Shown: positions 26,266-34,890 of the stretch, in pieces | How positions within the stretch are numbered: the first letter of the stretch is position 1 | Layout of the letters: the number at the start of each line of letters is the position of its first letter | Assembly: GCA_002255935.1 (NCBI GenBank) | Contig: NKIO01000010.1 | Span: 1 to 64,000, forward strand | DNA from: Comamonadaceae bacterium PBBC2 | GTDB taxonomy: Bacteria; Pseudomonadota; Gammaproteobacteria; Burkholderiales; Burkholderiaceae_C | Length of the DNA stretch: 64,000 bases | Direction of reading: 5' to 3' | Position numbers and translations under genes: made by a program | The notes under the pieces: generated by a model | Databases searched by the model: none | What the model saw: only the letters and a program-made list of their open reading frames with translations | What the model was told of the DNA's origin: nothing

Positions 26266-27081
26266 ATGCACAAGCGATCCAAAAAAGGGGCTTCGCACAA
26301 CACGGGACCTGGTTTCGGTGGGCCGGTCCATCCTCATGCAGTCCTGCTGCGGTTGATGCAAACCTCACTGCGCGACACCGCGCATTGGCTCAAGTCTTGG
26401 TCAAGCGCCCCGCACCCCGAAGCCTTGCACCAAGCCCGCGTGGCCTGGCGACGCTTCAAAGGCTTGCGCCGCTTTTACCGCCCCATGTTGCCCAAGCCCC
26501 CGCAAGCACACCGCGCTGTGCTTCAAGACCTCTGGCGGTGCAGCGGTGCGCTTCGAAATCTCGATGTCGCCCTGGGCAGCAGCTTGCCTGTTTGGCGGCA
26601 AAAGCATCCGGACATCGCACCCCAAGAATGGCCCGCCTTGATTCGCCTCCTGCAAAGCCAACGCCGAACCACGCGGCGCCACCTGCACCAAGCCATGGCA
26701 CAAGCCGAAGCACAGGCGGGCTGGCGGGCCTGGCGCAGGTGGCTGCAACAAGCCCACTGCGCCAAAACTTGCAGCCCAAAAGATTGGCAGGTCTGGACGG
26801 GGCAGCGCTTGCGCAAGCTGCACCAAAAAATCAAGCATGGGCTCAAGGCTACAAAGCCCGAGCCACAACACGCTTGCCGCATCTTGATGAAACAAGAGCG
26901 CTATGTGCTCGAAGGACTGGCACCCCGTGAACTCGACCACACCTTGCGCAGGCGACTCAAGCGTTTGCGGCAAGGGCAGCGCAAGCTTGGCCAGGATCAA
27001 GACCAACGGGCCACCCTGGCCTTGATCGAGCAGTCCGGTCAGTTTCCGATCTTGACGCGGGCATGGCGTGCATCACTGTGA
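26266..27081 (+). CDS. CHAD domain protein
   Basis: A 271-residue, strongly basic, helical protein. Conserved histidine/arginine/lysine patches typical of CHAD occur at HQARVAWRRFKGLRRFY (about 55-71), SGALRNLDVALG and RRRLKRLRQGQRKLGQDQD. CHAD domains bind inorganic polyphosphate and target proteins to polyP granules. It is 3 bp after the PPK2 gene and precedes ppx, consistent with a polyP-associated role. Confidence 0.85.
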   Translation: MHKRSKKGASHNTGPGFGGPVHPHAVLLRLMQTSLRDTAHWLKSWSSAPHPEALHQARVAWRRFKGLRRFYRPMLPKPPQAHRAVLQDLWRCSGALRNLDVALGSSLPVWRQKHPDIAPQEWPALIRLLQSQRRTTRRHLHQAMAQAEAQAGWRAWRRWLQQAHCAKTCSPKDWQVWTGQRLRKLHQKIKHGLKATKPEPQHACRILMKQERYVLEGLAPRELDHTLRRRLKRLRQGQRKLGQDQDQRATLALIEQSGQFPILTRAWRASL

Positions 27082-27106
27082 GGCACTCGGCGTGAATAAG
27101 CCTCAA

Positions 27107-27140
27107 CCGTCATCAAATCTTCAAATAACCGTCACATAAT
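27107..27140 (+). promoter_or_regulatory. Pho box and -10 of ppx
   Basis: CCGTCAT-CAAA-TCTTCAA (27107-27124) is a Pho-box-like direct repeat. Ten bases later comes CATAAT (27135-27140) as -10. A further CCGTCAC lies exactly 22 bp after the first, in register. This puts the transcription start about 22 bp before the ppx ATG. Confidence 0.65.
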
Positions 27141-27168
27141 CTGCGGCAACCTTGTCACAGACCCGCTC

Positions 27169-28665
27169 ATGCAAACCAAGTCCCTCTTCGCCGCCATTGA
27201 CCTTGGCTCCAACAGCTTTCGCCTGGAAATCGGTCAACTCGAGGCGGGGCATTTGCGGCGCATGGAGTACATCAAGGAAACCGTGCGCCAGGGCAATGGC
27301 CTGGATGCCGAGCGCAACCTGAGCGACGAAGCCATGCAACGCGGCTGGGACTGCCTGGCCCGGTTTGCCGAACGGATCGCGGGCTTCAAGCCCAGCCAAG
27401 TGCGCGCGGTGGCCACCCAAACGCTGCGTGAAGCGCGCAACCGCGATGTCTTTTTGGCCAAAGCCAAAAGCATCTTGGGCTACCCCATTGAGGTCATCGC
27501 CGGACGAGAAGAGGCCCGCTTGATTTACCTGGGGGTGTCGCACCTGTTGCCCCAATCACCCGAACGTCGCTTGGTGGTGGACATCGGAGGGCGCTCGACC
27601 GAATTGATTTTGGGCAAAAACGCCCAAGCCAAGACCCTGGAGTCTTACCGTGTGGGCAGCGTGGCCTGGTCCATGAAATATTTCCCCGATGGTCTGTGGA
27701 CCAATTCGGCCTTCAAAGCCGCCGAGATCGCCGCCAAAGCGGTGCTGGACGAAGCCCAAATCCAATATCCCCGTCAAAACTGGGACACCTGCTATGGCTC
27801 ATCGGGCACGGTGGGCGCGGTGGCCGATGTGCTGACCTTGGCCGGCTGGCCCGAAGGACTGATCACCCGCAGCGGGCTGGACTGGCTCAAAGACAAATTA
27901 CTCAAAGCGCAAAAGCCCGAGTACCTCAAGCTCGAAGGTGTCAAGGAAGACCGCCGCCCCGTCATCGGCGGTGGCCTGGCGGTGTTGCGGGCGGTTTTCG
28001 ACTTGCTGCAGATCGATGAAATGCATGCCGCCCAAGGTGCCTTGCGCCATGGCGCTTTGTACGACCTGCTGGACCGTGAAAGCCCCCACGACGACGTGCG
28101 CACCCAGATGGTGTCTTGGCTCACACACCGTTTTGGCTCGGACTTGACGCAAGCCGAACGCGTCTCGCGCACCGCGCAGACCTTGCTGTCGGCCATGCTG
28201 GGCAAAGCCGCCGACGACGAAGCACCTAGGCATTTGCGCAAATTGCATTGGGCGGCGCAGCTGCACGAAGTAGGCATGCGCATCTCGCACAGCGACTACC
28301 ACAAGCACGGCGCCTACATCTTGGACAACACCGACTTGCCGGGCTTCACCATCGACGAATTGCATCGCTTAAGCCAGCTGGTGCTGGGCCACCGGGGCAA
28401 GTTGCGCAAACTCGACGAACCCCTACAAGACCCCCTGTTTGTCCAGCAGCTGATGGCCTTGCGCATGGCGGTCATCTTGTGCCATGCCCGACGCGACCCG
28501 GACACCAGCGCGTTTGAGCTGAACGTGGATGCCTCGCGAAAGATGGCCAAACTCAAGCTGAGCACGGCCTGGGCTGAGCAATGGCCGCAGTCCGCACACC
28601 TCTTGCGCGAAGAAAGCATCGCTTGGTTCAAAACCGGCTGGGAGCTCAAAGTTCAATTCAATTGA
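27169..28665 (+). CDS. ppx: Exopolyphosphatase Ppx/GppA
   Basis: A 498-residue enzyme that releases Pi from the ends of polyphosphate (or hydrolyses pppGpp). The N-terminal ASKHA phosphate-binding loop is AAIDLGSNSFRLEI, and the second loop VVDIGGRSTELILG carries catalytic-site residues. The C-terminal HD-like region (about 330-498) contains LHWAAQLHEVGMRISHSDYHKHGAYIL. It is the expected partner of the downstream convergent ppk1. Confidence 0.93.
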   Translation: MQTKSLFAAIDLGSNSFRLEIGQLEAGHLRRMEYIKETVRQGNGLDAERNLSDEAMQRGWDCLARFAERIAGFKPSQVRAVATQTLREARNRDVFLAKAKSILGYPIEVIAGREEARLIYLGVSHLLPQSPERRLVVDIGGRSTELILGKNAQAKTLESYRVGSVAWSMKYFPDGLWTNSAFKAAEIAAKAVLDEAQIQYPRQNWDTCYGSSGTVGAVADVLTLAGWPEGLITRSGLDWLKDKLLKAQKPEYLKLEGVKEDRRPVIGGGLAVLRAVFDLLQIDEMHAAQGALRHGALYDLLDRESPHDDVRTQMVSWLTHRFGSDLTQAERVSRTAQTLLSAMLGKAADDEAPRHLRKLHWAAQLHEVGMRISHSDYHKHGAYILDNTDLPGFTIDELHRLSQLVLGHRGKLRKLDEPLQDPLFVQQLMALRMAVILCHARRDPDTSAFELNVDASRKMAKLKLSTAWAEQWPQSAHLLREESIAWFKTGWELKVQFN

Positions 28666-28676
28666 TCTGCGGTTAG

Positions 28677-28690
28677 AGACCCAAGGGTCT
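28677..28690. terminator. Short hairpin after ppx
   Basis: AGACCC-AA-GGGTCT is a perfect 6-bp stem 12 bases after the ppx stop, without a T-run. It may be an RNA end-protection hairpin rather than a terminator. Confidence 0.35.
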
Positions 28691-28707
28691 AGTCCGTTTG
28701 GGCAGTG

Positions 28708-28736
28708 TTGATTTTCAAAAACGAACGGTATAAACT
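28708..28736 (+). promoter_or_regulatory. Sigma-70 type promoter of the lysine-rich RHH gene
   Basis: TTGATT (28708-28713) and TAAACT (28731-28736) are 17 bp apart, a near-consensus housekeeping promoter. AAAAGGAG lies six bases before the ATG at 28766. Confidence 0.6.
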
Positions 28737-28765
28737 GTATGCATCGTTTTTTAAAAGGAGCCCTA

Positions 28766-29317
28766 ATGACCCAAGCCCAAACACCGAGCACCACACCTGC
28801 GAGCGCTGAGACTGCCGCCAAAGCCAGCCAGCCTGCGGCCAAAGCGCCCGCCAAAAAACGCACCGCCACGGTCAAAAAAACCCCCGTGAAAGCCAAGACC
28901 GCAGCCAAGCCTGTGCGCAAAGCAGCGTCCCCAAAAGCAGCGCCAGCCAAAACCCAAGCCCCAGTCAGCGCCAAGCGTGTGGCCAAGCCTGTGACCAAAC
29001 CCAGCGCCAAGCCGGCCGCAAAGCCCAGCGCCAAGCCCGTCAAACCTGTGGTGAGCGCTGCGCCTGCAGCGCCCAAGGCCAAGGCCGTCAAAGAGAAAAA
29101 AGTCAAAGTCGTGCGCGACAGCTTCACCATCCCCAAGGCCGAGTTCACTCAAATCGCCGACATGAAAAAACGCGCCATGGCTTTGGGTGTGGACATCAAG
29201 AAAAGCGAACTGATCCGCGCCGGTCTGCAGGCCATCTTTGCCTTGCCCGATGCCGGTTTCAAGAAGGCCTTGGCCGCCGTCCCCACCTTGAAAACGGGCC
29301 GCCCCAGCAAGGCCTAA
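28766..29317 (+). CDS. Lys/Ala/Pro-rich protein with C-terminal ribbon-helix-helix domain
   Basis: About 183 residues. The start at 28766 has a strong ribosome site (AAAAGGAG). Residues 1-112 are disordered and histone H1-like, with many AAK, KPA and KPV repeats. About residues 114-160 fit a ribbon-helix-helix fold: strand RDSFTIP, helix EFTQIADMKKRAMALG, helix KSELIRAGLQAIF. The tail is basic. Similar tails occur in AlgP and PhaM-like nucleoid or granule proteins. Its position between ppx and sixA-ppk1 suggests a polyphosphate- or nucleoid-binding role, since polyP binds lysine-rich tails; this is inference. No named gene is claimed. Confidence 0.8.
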   Translation: MTQAQTPSTTPASAETAAKASQPAAKAPAKKRTATVKKTPVKAKTAAKPVRKAASPKAAPAKTQAPVSAKRVAKPVTKPSAKPAAKPSAKPVKPVVSAAPAAPKAKAVKEKKVKVVRDSFTIPKAEFTQIADMKKRAMALGVDIKKSELIRAGLQAIFALPDAGFKKALAAVPTLKTGRPSKA

Positions 29318-29376
29318 AGCGCATTAAGGCCTTTGGGGCCTTTGGGGCCTCTAACGCCTTTGGGGCATTGAGGTCC

Positions 29377-29838
29377 TTAAAGCCGCTCAGGCGTGGTGAC
29401 CGACACGATCACCGTTTGATCGCTGTCCTCACGCTGACGGTTGCGCAACCACCAGACAGCGCCTTTGCGGATGGGGCAAGTGCCCTCCCCCATCTTGAGC
29501 AACTTGGCCGCCACCTCGCCCAAGGTGGGCTGGTGGCCTACCAAGACCACGGGGTATTTGGCATCGGGCCAACCGGCCGCTTCCAGCAGGTCGTCCACCG
29601 ACGCACCAGGGGACAAGGCATCGCGCACTTTGTATTTGCGGCCCAATGCTTTGACGGTTTGCTCGGCCCGAAGCGCGGGGCTGGTCAAAATGCGCACGCC
29701 TTCGGGCAATTGGCGGTCCAGCCACACGGCCATGCGCGTGGCGTGTTTTTCACCTCGGGCGGTCAAGGCCCTTCGCAAATCGTCTTGTCCCGGTTCGGCA
29801 TCGTGGGCTTCCGCGTGTCGCCACAAGATCAAGTCCAT
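29377..29838 (-). CDS. sixA: SixA-like phosphohistidine phosphatase
   Basis: A 153-residue histidine phosphatase. The start at 29838 gives the catalytic motif LILWRHAEAHD at the N-terminus. The second histidine lies in VVLVGHQPTLGEV. Family members remove phosphate from histidine on phospho-transfer proteins. It is 2 bp downstream of ppk1, so the two are co-translated. Confidence 0.87.
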   Translation of the reverse strand: MDLILWRHAEAHDAEPGQDDLRRALTARGEKHATRMAVWLDRQLPEGVRILTSPALRAEQTVKALGRKYKVRDALSPGASVDDLLEAAGWPDAKYPVVLVGHQPTLGEVAAKLLKMGEGTCPIRKGAVWWLRNRQREDSDQTVIVSVTTPERL

Positions 29839-29840
29839 GC

Positions 29841-31925
29841 TCACTCCTGCGAAGGTGCGGCGCTGTAGCGCGCCATCAAAGCGTTTTGTGCGCCGTGGCC
29901 CTTTGCATGCAGCCCTACGCGGTGATACCGGCCATCGGGGGCCAAATCCCAAGCGTCTTTGCTGTCGTGCAAATAGGCCAACAGGCATTCATCGATGATG
30001 CGCTGGCGCAGCGCCGGGTCGTCCACAGGCCAAGCCAGCTCGACACGGCGCATCATGTTGCGGCTCATCCAGTCGGCACTCGAGAGGTACAAGGACTCGG
30101 TCTCACCGGCTCGGAAATAAAACACCCGAGAATGCTCCAGGAAGCGGCCAATGACCGAGCGCACCCGGATGTTTTCGCTCACGCCGGGCACACCGGCGGG
30201 CAATATGCAGGCCCCGCGGATGACCAAGTCGATCTGGGCGCCTTGCTGACCTGCGGCCATCAGGGCTTCCACCATCGGCACATCGGTCAGCGAATTCATC
30301 TTCAAAACAATGCGACCACCCCGGCCTGCGGCCGCTGCTGCGCCTGCGGCGCGGATGCGCGAGAGCATGTCGGTGTGCAGCGTGAACGGCGCCACCAGCA
30401 AACGCTTCATCTTGGGCAAACTGCTTTGGCTGGCCAGGTGACCGAACAACTGGTCCATGTCCAAGGTGATGGCGCGGTCGGCTGTCAGGTAGCTGATGTC
30501 GGTGTACAGCTTGGCCGTGCGGGGGTTGTAGTTGCCCGTGGACAAATGGCCATACCGGCGCAAGCTGCGGCCTTCGCGGCGCGTGACCAAGAGCATCTTG
30601 GCGTGGGTCTTGAGGCCCACCACGCCATACACCACCTGCGCACCGATCGATTCGAGTTGCTCGGCCCAGTTGATGTTGGCCTCTTCGTCAAAGCGGGCCT
30701 TGAGCTCGACCACCGCGGTGACTTCCTTGCCCTGACGCACCGCCTCGCGCAGCAAATCGATCATGGCCGGGTCGCTGCCGGTGCGGTAGATGGTTTGCTT
30801 GATGGCCAGCACGTTCGGGTCGGACACGGCTTCGCGCAAAAAGGCCAGGACACCGTCAAAGCTTTCAAAGGGTTGATGGATGAGCACATCGCCTTCGCGC
30901 AAGCGCGACAGGATCGAGCCGTGCGCAGGCAATTGCTGCGGATAGCTCGCTTTGTACGGCGGAAACAGCAAATGGGGCGCTTGCGCCAAGTCGATCAATT
31001 GCATCAGGCGCACCAAGTTCACCGGCCCGTTGACACGGAACACCGACAACTCGGGCAATTGAAATTCTTTGCGCAAAAACTCGGCCAGGCGCAAGGAGCA
31101 GTCCGAAGACACCTCCAGCCGAACGGCTTGGCCGTAGTTGCGGTGTTGCAGGCCCTGGCGCAAAGCGGTGCGCAGGTTGCCCACATCGTCTTCGTCCACG
31201 GCCAAGTCAGAGTGGCGCGTCACACGGAACTGCGAGAACTGCCCCACCCCACGGCCCGGAAACAATTCGGCCAGATGCGCACGGATCACGCTCGACAGCA
31301 GCACAAACGAGGTCGCGCCGCCACACAGCTTGGCCGGCAGCGGAATCAAGCGCGGCAAAACGCGCGGCACTTTGACGATGGCGATTTCATTGGAGCGGCC
31401 AAAGGCGTCTTTGCCTGAGAGCTGAACGATGAAGTTCAAAGACTTGTTGGCCACCTGCGGAAACGGGTGTGCGGGATCGAGCCCCACCGGCACCAGCAAA
31501 GGCTGGACTTCGCGCTGGAAATAACTGCGCACCCAGCGGCGCTGCTCGGCGTTGCGATCGCCATGCGACAAGATGCGAAAGCCTTGGCGCTCCAATGCGG
31601 GCAGCAAATCGTCGTTGTACAGCGTGTACTGACGAGCCACCATGGCGTTGGCCTGCTCGGTGATGGCCGACCAACTGTCTTGTGTGTAGGGCCCGGTGCG
31701 CAGGCCTTGCAAAGCGCCCATCACGTGGGGCTCAGCGCGGACCTCGAAAAATTCGTCGAGGTTGGACGAGACGATGCACAAATAGCGCAAGCGCTCCAGC
31801 AGGGGCACATCTGGGCGGTGCGCCCAATCGAGCACCCGCTCATTGAAAGCCAGAATGCTCAAGTCGCGGTCCAGCAGGGGCGATGGCGCTTTGTCGCTGT
31901 GACTTTTGGAGGATTCAGAACTCAT
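29841..31925 (-). CDS. ppk1: Polyphosphate kinase 1
   Basis: A 694-residue enzyme that makes polyphosphate from ATP through a phosphohistidine. The N domain starts DRDLSILAFNERVLDWA. The two PLD-like catalytic domains contain VYGVVGLKTHAKMLLVTRR (autophosphorylated histidine in KTHAK) and STGNYNPRTAKLYTDISYLT, and a second site near LYLSSADWMSRNMMRRVE. Length is normal. A Pho box and -10 lie 30-65 bp upstream. Confidence 0.96.
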   Translation of the reverse strand: MSSESSKSHSDKAPSPLLDRDLSILAFNERVLDWAHRPDVPLLERLRYLCIVSSNLDEFFEVRAEPHVMGALQGLRTGPYTQDSWSAITEQANAMVARQYTLYNDDLLPALERQGFRILSHGDRNAEQRRWVRSYFQREVQPLLVPVGLDPAHPFPQVANKSLNFIVQLSGKDAFGRSNEIAIVKVPRVLPRLIPLPAKLCGGATSFVLLSSVIRAHLAELFPGRGVGQFSQFRVTRHSDLAVDEDDVGNLRTALRQGLQHRNYGQAVRLEVSSDCSLRLAEFLRKEFQLPELSVFRVNGPVNLVRLMQLIDLAQAPHLLFPPYKASYPQQLPAHGSILSRLREGDVLIHQPFESFDGVLAFLREAVSDPNVLAIKQTIYRTGSDPAMIDLLREAVRQGKEVTAVVELKARFDEEANINWAEQLESIGAQVVYGVVGLKTHAKMLLVTRREGRSLRRYGHLSTGNYNPRTAKLYTDISYLTADRAITLDMDQLFGHLASQSSLPKMKRLLVAPFTLHTDMLSRIRAAGAAAAAGRGGRIVLKMNSLTDVPMVEALMAAGQQGAQIDLVIRGACILPAGVPGVSENIRVRSVIGRFLEHSRVFYFRAGETESLYLSSADWMSRNMMRRVELAWPVDDPALRQRIIDECLLAYLHDSKDAWDLAPDGRYHRVGLHAKGHGAQNALMARYSAAPSQE

Positions 31926-31955
31926 GGTTTTTTATTGTCATCTCGGTGCGGACTG

Positions 31956-31989
31956 ATCCTAAGAAACATTCAAGTCAATTTGATGACAA
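31956..31989 (-). promoter_or_regulatory. Pho box and -10 of ppk1-sixA
   Basis: On the minus strand TTGTCAT-CAAA-TTGACTT (31989-31972) is followed after 10 bases by TAGGAT (31961-31956). Spacing matches the pstS promoter in this window. Confidence 0.75.
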
Positions 31990-33048
31990 TTATGTGAAGG
32001 CCTCACGTTTGACCTCTGTGCGCTGGCGCACATCCACCAGATGAGAAGCAAAGCTTTGTGCTGTTTGAGGCCAGTCAAAGTGCATGGCCCGGCGCCGCGC
32101 TTCGGCTCGTGGGATGCTCAAGGCTTGGGTCACGGCCTGCTGGAGGTCTTCGTGCAAAACGCCCCCCATCACGCCGCCTGCGTCTGCCCCCAAAACCTGC
32201 AAGGGACCATCGACCGGGTAGGCGGCCACAGGCGTGCCGCAAGCCATGGCTTCGAGCATGACCAAGCCAAAGGTCTCGTTTTTCGAAGGGAACACGAACA
32301 CATCGCTGGCGGCATAAATTTGCGCCAACTCGGTGCGAGGCAATACGCCCATCCACACCACACCGGGAAAGCGCTGGCGCAAACTGTCTTCCAAAGGCCC
32401 CACCCCGCACACGATGCGGGTGCCCGGCAGCTTCATGGACAAAAAGGCTTCGATGTTTTTTTCGTAAGACACACGGCCCACGAACAAAGACAAGGGCCTG
32501 GGCAAATGTGCCAGCGCAGGCAAGTCCAGCGGTTTGTCGTGGTATTCGAACAAGCCCAGGTCCACGCCATGCGTCCAAGGCTTGAGATTTTCAAAGCCCC
32601 GGCCTTTGAGCATGTCCAGCACGCCTTGGGTGGGCACCATCACCCCCGACGAAGGACGGTGAAAGTGACGGAACAAGGCATAGCCCCATGACAAAGGCAC
32701 ACGCAAAGCGGCCTTCAAGATTTCAGGGAACTTGGTGTGAAACGCGGTGGTGAATGCCAAGCGGCGCTTGAGGCCATAGCGGCGACCAGCCCAGCCCAGC
32801 GGGCCTTCGGTGGCCAAGTGGATGGCATCGGGCTGCATGGCATCGAGCATCTCGGTCAAACGCTTGGCCGGGCGTACCGCCAAGTCAATGCCTTTGTAGC
32901 CTGGGCAGGGTTTGTTTTCAAACAGACCGGGGTGGATCACCTCGACCTGCACACCCAGTGGGGCCAAAGCGGCCACCAGCTCGTGCAGCGTGGTGACCAC
33001 GCCATTGACTTGCGGATGCCAGGCATCCGTGATCAGCGCCAGTTTCAT
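31990..33048 (-). CDS. Glycosyltransferase family 4, candidate glycolipid synthase (Agt-like)
   Basis: A 352-residue GT-B fold glycosyltransferase. The start at 33048 overlaps the upstream phosphoesterase stop by 4 bp (ATGA). The N-terminus KLALITDAWHPQVNGV is typical of GT4 enzymes of the mannosyl/glucosyl lipid type. The C-terminal nucleotide-sugar site has FVFPSKNETFGLVMLEAMACG (E-x7-E motif). Coupling with a PlcP-like phosphoesterase matches the plcP-agt pairs that build glycosyl-diacylglycerol under phosphate starvation. The sugar donor is not readable; a mannosyltransferase role cannot be excluded. Confidence 0.8.
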   Translation of the reverse strand: MKLALITDAWHPQVNGVVTTLHELVAALAPLGVQVEVIHPGLFENKPCPGYKGIDLAVRPAKRLTEMLDAMQPDAIHLATEGPLGWAGRRYGLKRRLAFTTAFHTKFPEILKAALRVPLSWGYALFRHFHRPSSGVMVPTQGVLDMLKGRGFENLKPWTHGVDLGLFEYHDKPLDLPALAHLPRPLSLFVGRVSYEKNIEAFLSMKLPGTRIVCGVGPLEDSLRQRFPGVVWMGVLPRTELAQIYAASDVFVFPSKNETFGLVMLEAMACGTPVAAYPVDGPLQVLGADAGGVMGGVLHEDLQQAVTQALSIPRAEARRRAMHFDWPQTAQSFASHLVDVRQRTEVKREAFT

Positions 33049-33965
33049 GCCAATGCCTCCACAGCGCTCATTTCGCGCACCGTCACAGCCTCGCCTTCGC
33101 CCCAATGGATGATCTCCAAACGGCCATCCATGTGCTCGACCAAAGCGGTGCGGCTTTCAACCCAATCGCCATCGTTGCAATACAAGATGCCATTGATCTC
33201 GCGAATTTCGGCGTGGTGAATGTGCCCACACACCGCGCCGTCGTAGCCACGCCGCTGCGCTTCTTGTGCCACCGCGACTTCAAAGTCACTGATGAAGTTG
33301 ACGGCTTTTTTCACCTTCAATTTGAGGTAAGCCGACAAAGACCAGTAACCCAAGCCCATGCGGGCGCGCCAGGTGTTCAGGTGGCGGTTGAGTTTGAGCG
33401 TCAACTCGTACAACCAGTCACCCACATAGGCCAGCCATTTGGCGCACTGGATCACGCCATCGAAATGGTCGCCGTGGATGACCCACAGCTTTTGGCCCGT
33501 GGCCGTGGTGTGCACGGTGTCGTGAATGACTTCCACACCCCCAAAAGCATGACCCACAAAGTGGCGTGCGAACTCATCGTGGTTTCCCGGCACATAAATC
33601 ACGCGGCAGCCTTTGCGCGCGCGGCGCAGCAACTTTTGCACCACATCGTTGTGGCTTTGTGGCCAGAACCAACGGCGACGCAACTGCCAGCCATCGACGA
33701 TGTCTCCCACCAGGTACAAGGTGTCGCTGGGGTGGTGCTTCAAGAAATCCAGCAATGCATCGGCCTGAAAGCCCGGTGTGCCGATGTGCAGGTCCGAAAT
33801 GAAAATCGCCCGCATGCGGGTTCGGCCTGCGGGCGTCTCGTCATCGTCCATGGCTTGCACCACGCCAGCAGACGTGGTTTGAGGGGCATCGCCCATCGGG
33901 TGCACCGCACCTGGTGGTGCCTCGAACAACATGGTCGAAGGCAAGTCTGCGGGCGACACCTGCAT
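33045..33965 (-). CDS. Calcineurin-like phosphoesterase, PlcP/UDP-diacylglucosamine hydrolase type
   Basis: A 306-residue metallophosphoesterase. The metal ligand blocks are ISDLHIG, VGDIVDGW, PGNHDE, IHGDHFDG and CGHIHHAEI. Similar proteins are commonly annotated as UDP-2,3-diacylglucosamine pyrophosphatase, but those next to a GT4 gene and under Pho control act as phospholipase C (PlcP) and release diacylglycerol. The ATG at 33965 overlaps the olsB stop by one base. The first ~45 residues are a non-conserved Pro/Thr-rich lead. The phospholipase role is inferred from context. Confidence 0.8.
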   Translation of the reverse strand: MQVSPADLPSTMLFEAPPGAVHPMGDAPQTTSAGVVQAMDDDETPAGRTRMRAIFISDLHIGTPGFQADALLDFLKHHPSDTLYLVGDIVDGWQLRRRWFWPQSHNDVVQKLLRRARKGCRVIYVPGNHDEFARHFVGHAFGGVEVIHDTVHTTATGQKLWVIHGDHFDGVIQCAKWLAYVGDWLYELTLKLNRHLNTWRARMGLGYWSLSAYLKLKVKKAVNFISDFEVAVAQEAQRRGYDGAVCGHIHHAEIREINGILYCNDGDWVESRTALVEHMDGRLEIIHWGEGEAVTVREMSAVEALA

Positions 33966-34807
33966 CAAACGCTCCCGGCGAAATGGCGGCGGTAACGCGC
34001 AGGGATGTCTGCGGTTTGCATCAGCATGGGCAGATCGGCCGTGTTGAAGTCCGGATCCCAGGCGGGTGCGCCCAAAATTTTGGCCCCCAGGCGCAAATAA
34101 CCTTTGATCAGCGCGGGGGGCTCGATCGACAGGTCATGCTCCAACTGTTCCACAGGCAGTGGCAAGCGGGGACGCACATGGTGTTGAATGGGCGCCAAAT
34201 GGGTCTCGCGCAATTGGTGCCAAATGCTGGCGGCGGCGTTGCCGGTGACGATGCCGTTGTGCAGCATCGGGATGCTGGCGCAGCCGATCATCACATCCAG
34301 GCGGTTGCGCTCCATGAATTCAAACAAGGCACCCCACAGGGCCATGATCACGCCGCCTTGGCGGTGGTCAGCGTGCACGCAGCTGCGGCCCAGCTCCACC
34401 ATGCGGCTGCGCATGCCGCGCAGACGGGTCAGGTCAAATTCGGTATCGCTGTAGGTGCTGCCTGCGCGCTTGGCTTGCTCGGGCGTCAACACGCGGTAGG
34501 TGCCAATCACCTGACCTGTTTCGGTTTCGCGCACCAACAAATGCTCGCAATAGTCGTCGAACAAGTCGATGTCATGGCCGGGCACCTTGGTGGACAAACG
34601 GGCACCCATCTCGGTGCCGAAAATATCAAACCTCAGACGCTGTGCTTCGCGGACTTCGTCTTGATGCTTTGCCCAACTGACCTCAATAGCGCTTTTGGCG
34701 CGGCGAGGCATGAAATCAACAGCGGAGTTGGACTGCGCCGGATGAAGTGACCCCCTGGGCAAATTCAGCGGGGACAGTGCGAAGGTGGGGTTGGGCAACT
34801 CTTTCAT
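33965..34807 (-). CDS. olsB: OlsB-like ornithine N-acyltransferase
   Basis: A 280-residue GNAT-fold enzyme of the OlsB/hemolysin-like acyltransferase family, which makes lyso-ornithine lipid from ornithine and 3-hydroxyacyl-ACP. The start at 34807 has a strong AAAGGAGAG six bases upstream; a longer frame to 34885 overlaps the previous gene. Recognisable blocks are RLRFDIFGTEMGARL, DYCEHLLVRE, GTYRVLTPEQAK and VELGRSCVHADHRQGGVI. The olsA acyltransferase needed for the second step is not in the window. Ornithine lipids replace phospholipids at low phosphate. Confidence 0.85.
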   Translation of the reverse strand: MKELPNPTFALSPLNLPRGSLHPAQSNSAVDFMPRRAKSAIEVSWAKHQDEVREAQRLRFDIFGTEMGARLSTKVPGHDIDLFDDYCEHLLVRETETGQVIGTYRVLTPEQAKRAGSTYSDTEFDLTRLRGMRSRMVELGRSCVHADHRQGGVIMALWGALFEFMERNRLDVMIGCASIPMLHNGIVTGNAAASIWHQLRETHLAPIQHHVRPRLPLPVEQLEHDLSIEPPALIKGYLRLGAKILGAPAWDPDFNTADLPMLMQTADIPARYRRHFAGSV

Positions 34808-34872
34808 GAGAACTCTCCTTTGGGTCTGCACTCCATGGTGCGAGGAGCGCGTGACGCCCAAAAGACGAACGC

Positions 34873-34890
34873 GTGAAATTTTCATGACGA
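34873..34890 (-). promoter_or_regulatory. Second copy of the TGAAATTTTCATGAC motif, before olsB
   Basis: The minus strand reads TCGTCAT-GAAA-ATTTCAC, Pho-box-like in 11-bp register. The 15 bases TGAAATTTTCATGAC (34874-34888) recur exactly at 35463-35477. No good -10 follows, so promoter activity is doubtful. Confidence 0.3.

Noticed and set aside
27129-27146. Second Pho box before ppx (CCGTCAC-ATAA-TCTGCGG)
   Set aside because: Only the first 7-base repeat matches well, and the stretch contains the likely -10 of the first box; kept only as an in-register half-site.
29886-31418. 510-residue plus-strand frame
   Set aside because: It lies opposite ppk1, which has all catalytic motifs; a shadow frame caused by high GC.
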